Positions 61,306 to 64,000 of a DNA stretch of 64,000 nt are shown here, piece by piece. The notes under the pieces were generated by a model. The model was given only the letters and a program-made list of their open reading frames with translations, was not told the origin of the DNA and did not search any database. Source of the DNA: CAVVEQ01 sp963806635 (GTDB lineage: Bacteria; Chloroflexota; Anaerolineae; Anaerolineales; Anaerolineaceae); the NCBI GenBank assembly GCA_963806635.1, contig CAWDZA010000015.1, positions 434,001 to 498,000 of the forward strand, read 5' to 3'. The translations under genes and the position numbers were made by a program. Each line of letters begins with the position of its first letter. The first letter of the stretch is position 1.

Positions 61306-62625
61306 ATGAGCCCGATCCGAACACTAATCATGGGAGCAGCTGGACGAGATTTTCACAACTTCAATACTTTTTTCCGGGATAATCCCGGGTATGAAGTTGT
61401 GGCATTCACCGCCACGCAGATCCCCAACATCGAAGGCCGGAAATACCCGGCAGAGCTGGCAGGAAAGCAGTACCCCAAGGGAATCAATATTTACCCTGAG
61501 CAGGAATTGGATACACTGATCAAAGACCTCAAAGTCGATGAAGTCGTATTCGCTTACAGCGACGTTTCTCACGAATACATCATGCATAAGGCTTCGCAGG
61601 TGATGGCTGCTGGCGCTGACTTTAAACTGATGGGTCCGCATTTTACCCAGATCAAATCGACCAAACCGGTGGTTTCCGTGTGTGCGGTTCGTACAGGTTC
61701 AGGCAAGAGCCAGACCACCCGGCGGGTTTCTCTGATCCTGCGGGATATGGGGTACAAGGTGGCAGCCATCCGACATCCCATGCCCTATGGCGATCTGGTC
61801 AAGCAGAAGGTGCAGCGCTTTGCAACCTATGCAGACCTGGATAAGCATGAGTGCACCATCGAGGAACGTGAGGAATATGAACCCCATCTGGACAATGGCG
61901 TCATCGTTTATGCCGGCGTGGATTACGAAGCGATCCTGCGCCAGGCTGAAAGTGAAGTCGATATCGTCCTCTGGGATGGCGGGAACAACGATTTCTCCTT
62001 CTACGTATCCGACCTCGCGATCGTGGTGGTTGATCCTCACCGCCCCGGGCATGAGACAAGATACCATCCTGGCGAGACCAACGTGCGCATGGCGGATGTT
62101 TTCGTGATCAATAAAGTCGATACCGCCGCTCCGGAAAACGTGATCGCGGTGCGTGAAAGCATCAGCAAACTAAATCCACGCGCGGTCATCATTGAAGGTG
62201 CTTCACCCCTATTCGTGGATAACCCGGAAGCGATCCGCGGAAAACGCGTGCTCGTCATCGAAGATGGTCCCACGCTGACCCACGGCGAGATGGCCTATGG
62301 AGCCGGCTGGGTGGCTGCCCGAAGGTTTGGTGCGGCCGAGATTGTCGATCCGCGTCCCTTCGCGGTTGGCGCCATCGACGCGACATACAAGAAATATCCT
62401 GGAACCGGAGCGATTCTGCCGGCGATGGGCTACGGCGATGAAATGGTGAAGGATCTGGAAAAGACGATTAACGCTGCCAAGGTGGATATGGTCATATCCG
62501 CCACACCGATCGACCTGACCCGCATTATCAAGGTCAACAAACCCATGCAGCGTGTGCGATACGAACTGCAGGAGATCGGTGAGCCGACCCTGCAGACTAT
62601 TCTTGGCTCAAAATTCAAGAAATAA
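61306..62625 (+). CDS. COG2403 P-loop protein, cyclic 2,3-diphosphoglycerate synthetase-like
   Basis: The 439-residue protein starts RTLIMGAAGRDFHNFN, has the P-loop-like CAVRTGSGKSQTTRRV at about 128, and AIRHPMPYG, VLWDGGNND and DPHRPGHET later. These fit the COG2403 family, whose characterised archaeal member makes cyclic 2,3-diphosphoglycerate from 2,3-diphosphoglycerate and ATP. Bacterial members are often annotated as GTPases with no proven role. A gap-pgk pair lies 2.4 kb upstream. A strong SD (AAGGAGTGA) precedes the ATG. Confidence 0.85.
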   Translation: MSPIRTLIMGAAGRDFHNFNTFFRDNPGYEVVAFTATQIPNIEGRKYPAELAGKQYPKGINIYPEQELDTLIKDLKVDEVVFAYSDVSHEYIMHKASQVMAAGADFKLMGPHFTQIKSTKPVVSVCAVRTGSGKSQTTRRVSLILRDMGYKVAAIRHPMPYGDLVKQKVQRFATYADLDKHECTIEEREEYEPHLDNGVIVYAGVDYEAILRQAESEVDIVLWDGGNNDFSFYVSDLAIVVVDPHRPGHETRYHPGETNVRMADVFVINKVDTAAPENVIAVRESISKLNPRAVIIEGASPLFVDNPEAIRGKRVLVIEDGPTLTHGEMAYGAGWVAARRFGAAEIVDPRPFAVGAIDATYKKYPGTGAILPAMGYGDEMVKDLEKTINAAKVDMVISATPIDLTRIIKVNKPMQRVRYELQEIGEPTLQTILGSKFKK

Positions 62626-62638
62626 CAAAAAGTGATTT

Positions 62639-62668
62639 AGTCTGCCTGTAGTTTCCTACAGGCAGACT
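62639..62668 (+). other. Perfect 13-bp hairpin between the COG2403 gene and obgE
   Basis: AGTCTGCCTGTAG, loop TTTC, CTACAGGCAGACT. The plus strand continues with A's, not T's, so it is not a standard terminator on either strand. It could shape the obgE leader or protect the upstream mRNA. Confidence 0.65.
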
Positions 62669-62691
62669 AAAAAAAGAATACTGGCGGTGCC

Positions 62692-63951
62692 ATGCTGATC
62701 GATGAAGCCGAGATCTACGTAAAATCTGGAAAAGGGGGAGATGGCGCTGTCCACTTCCACCGGGAAAAATACATGCCCCGCGGCGGCCCTGATGGCGGTG
62801 ATGGCGGCCGTGGGGGAGATGTCATTTTCCGCGTGACGCAGCACATAAACACGCTGGCTACCTTCCGGCACCGGTCAAGGTATATGGCCAATGATGGGCG
62901 CAGGGGTGGATCGAACAACATGAGCGGGAAGGCCGCCGAGCCGCTGGTGATTTTGGTCCCGGCGGGAACGATCGTACATGATGCCCTGACTGGAAATGTG
63001 ATTGCAGACCTGGTGCAGAATGAGCAGGAGATGACCATTTGCAAGGGGGGGCGCGGTGGGCGAGGCAACCAGCATTTTGCAACTTCGCGTAACCAGGCAC
63101 CACGCATTGGCGAAAAAGGTGAGCCTGGGGAGAATTTCACGCTCAAGCTTGAGCTGAAATTGATTGCCGACGCTGGGATCATCGGTGTGCCCAATGCGGG
63201 TAAATCCAGCCTGCTGGCCGCGGTGACGAATGCAAAACCTAAGATCGGGGATTATCCTTTCACCACGCTGGAACCGAATCTGGGTGTTGCCGAGTTGGAT
63301 CAGGATACCTCCCTAGTGCTGGCTGATATTCCCGGGTTGATCGAAGGCGCGCACCAGGGTGCCGGGTTGGGAGACGCTTTTTTGCGCCACATCCAGAGGA
63401 CCCGGGTGCTCATTCATTTACTGGATGGCTTGTCGGTGGATCCACTGGCGGATTTCACCCAGATCAACAGTGAGATGGCGCTATTTGATCCGAACTTGTC
63501 CAGGAAACCGCAATTGGTGGTTCTGAATAAGATCGACTTACCCGAAGTACAGGATCGCTGGAAACTGGTCCAGAAGGAGCTGAAAAAGCGGGGCTACCAG
63601 GCGATGGCGGTCTCTGCCTTGGATCGCAAGGAACTGACGCCCATGCTGTGGAAGGTTGTGGAGCTGCTGCAAAAGGCGCCCGTGCTGCCCGTGAGCGAGG
63701 AAATTCCGGTTTATCGGCCAGCGTTGGATGAAAAAGCGTTCACCATTGAGAAAATCCCAGAAGGGTACCGTGTTTCAGGGGCTGCCATCGAGCGATCTGC
63801 TGAAATGACTTACTGGGAGCATGATGGCTCAGTACGCAGGTTCCAGAAGCTGATGGAACGCCTGGGTGTGGATGCAGCACTGCGGAAGGCGGGGATCGAG
63901 GAGGGCGATACCGTATTCATCCGCGATTATGAGCTTGAATGGACAGATTGA
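62692..63951 (+). CDS. obgE: GTPase ObgE/CgtA
   Basis: Obg is an essential large-ribosomal-subunit GTPase. The 419-residue protein has the glycine-rich Obg fold (GGDGAVHFHREKYMPRGGP), G1 GVPNAGKSS, G3 DIPGLIEGA, G4 NKID and G5 SAL, plus a C-terminal OCT domain that starts near FTIEKIPEGYRV. It precedes nadD by 17 bases, a common order. Confidence 0.97.
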   Translation: MLIDEAEIYVKSGKGGDGAVHFHREKYMPRGGPDGGDGGRGGDVIFRVTQHINTLATFRHRSRYMANDGRRGGSNNMSGKAAEPLVILVPAGTIVHDALTGNVIADLVQNEQEMTICKGGRGGRGNQHFATSRNQAPRIGEKGEPGENFTLKLELKLIADAGIIGVPNAGKSSLLAAVTNAKPKIGDYPFTTLEPNLGVAELDQDTSLVLADIPGLIEGAHQGAGLGDAFLRHIQRTRVLIHLLDGLSVDPLADFTQINSEMALFDPNLSRKPQLVVLNKIDLPEVQDRWKLVQKELKKRGYQAMAVSALDRKELTPMLWKVVELLQKAPVLPVSEEIPVYRPALDEKAFTIEKIPEGYRVSGAAIERSAEMTYWEHDGSVRRFQKLMERLGVDAALRKAGIEEGDTVFIRDYELEWTD

Positions 63952-63968
63952 GAAAAAGGGAATAGCGC

Positions 63969-64000
63969 ATGCGGCTTGGCATTTTTGGCGGCACATTTGA
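63969..64000 (+). CDS. nadD: Nicotinate-nucleotide adenylyltransferase (first codons only)
   Basis: The ATG at 63969 starts MRLGIFGGTF before the window ends. This matches the N-terminal GLFGGTFDP-type motif of NadD, and obg-nadD is a common pair. Only ten codons are seen, so the call rests on the motif and position; coaD is less likely as it begins with PGSFDP. Confidence 0.7.
   Translation, partial: MRLGIFGGTF

Overview
The window looks like a chromosomal segment of a Chloroflexota bacterium, most likely an Anaerolineae-type organism. This is an inference from gene content: single-membrane-style lipoproteins with Thr/Pro linkers, an NBR1-type Ig-like lipoprotein, a CpXC-domain protein, many zinc-ribbon proteins, a COG2403-type P-loop protein and a DDN-like deazaflavin protein. 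No rRNA or tRNA gene, CRISPR array, insertion sequence, phage or integrase was seen. The region reads as core chromosome, densely packed in short operons, many with 1- or 4-base start/stop overlaps.

Layout. 1-2962 (minus): two histidine kinases and an OmpR-type regulator; one kinase carries an MshEN-like sensor. 3063-6126 (minus): zinc-ribbon membrane protein, PfkB kinase, ParA, ParB. 6231-9515 (plus): RadC, a zinc-ribbon protein, then the L21-L27-L31 ribosomal operon with a near-consensus promoter and structured leader; L31 is fused to an RNA polymerase alpha-CTD-like domain. 9562-13126: HAD phosphatase, thymidine kinase, hypoxanthine phosphoribosyltransferase, tRNA nucleotidyltransferase. 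13158-13915 (minus): a small zinc protein and a lone receiver protein. 14127-22530 (plus): pyruvate phosphate dikinase, a cysteine desulfurase with an anchored DsbA-like protein, and pyruvate dehydrogenase E1alpha-E1beta-E2. 22573-24966 (minus): lytic transglycosylase lipoprotein. 25111-28415 (plus): an S-adenosylmethionine by-product salvage cluster (mtnA, adenosine-kinase-like, ahcY), followed by two tandem paralogous lipoproteins. 29827-31472 (minus): recA and an overlapping NBR1-like lipoprotein.

31657-35986 (plus): glutamine synthetase, then a promoter, a roughly 260-nt structured leader ending in an intrinsic terminator, and a polar amino acid ABC transporter. 36001-39080 (minus): DDN-like protein, UppP with an extra C-terminal domain, Tgt. 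39160-48744 (plus): alanine racemase, RecJ (broken frame), EamA transporter, AAA+ ATPase, glycerophosphodiesterase, threonine dehydratase-like protein and a large GH3-like membrane protein. 48747-54922: Ser/Thr kinase, divergent FHA/winged-helix regulator, CpXC protein, class III aminotransferase and histidine kinase. 55138-64000 (plus): YvcK, GapDH, Pgk, S20, ArgS (two broken frames), COG2403 protein, ObgE and the first codons of NadD.

The genes support central carbon metabolism (PpdK, PDH, Gap, Pgk, YvcK), nitrogen assimilation (GlnA with its transporter), methyl-cycle salvage, cell-wall precursor supply (Alr, UppP) and translation. The observations most worth following are the L31/alpha-CTD fusion, the putative attenuator before the amino acid transporter, the UppP fusion, the MshEN histidine kinase and a set of promoters that predict leaderless mRNAs. 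Three +1 frame breaks in recJ and argS look like sequence errors more than biology, but should be checked.
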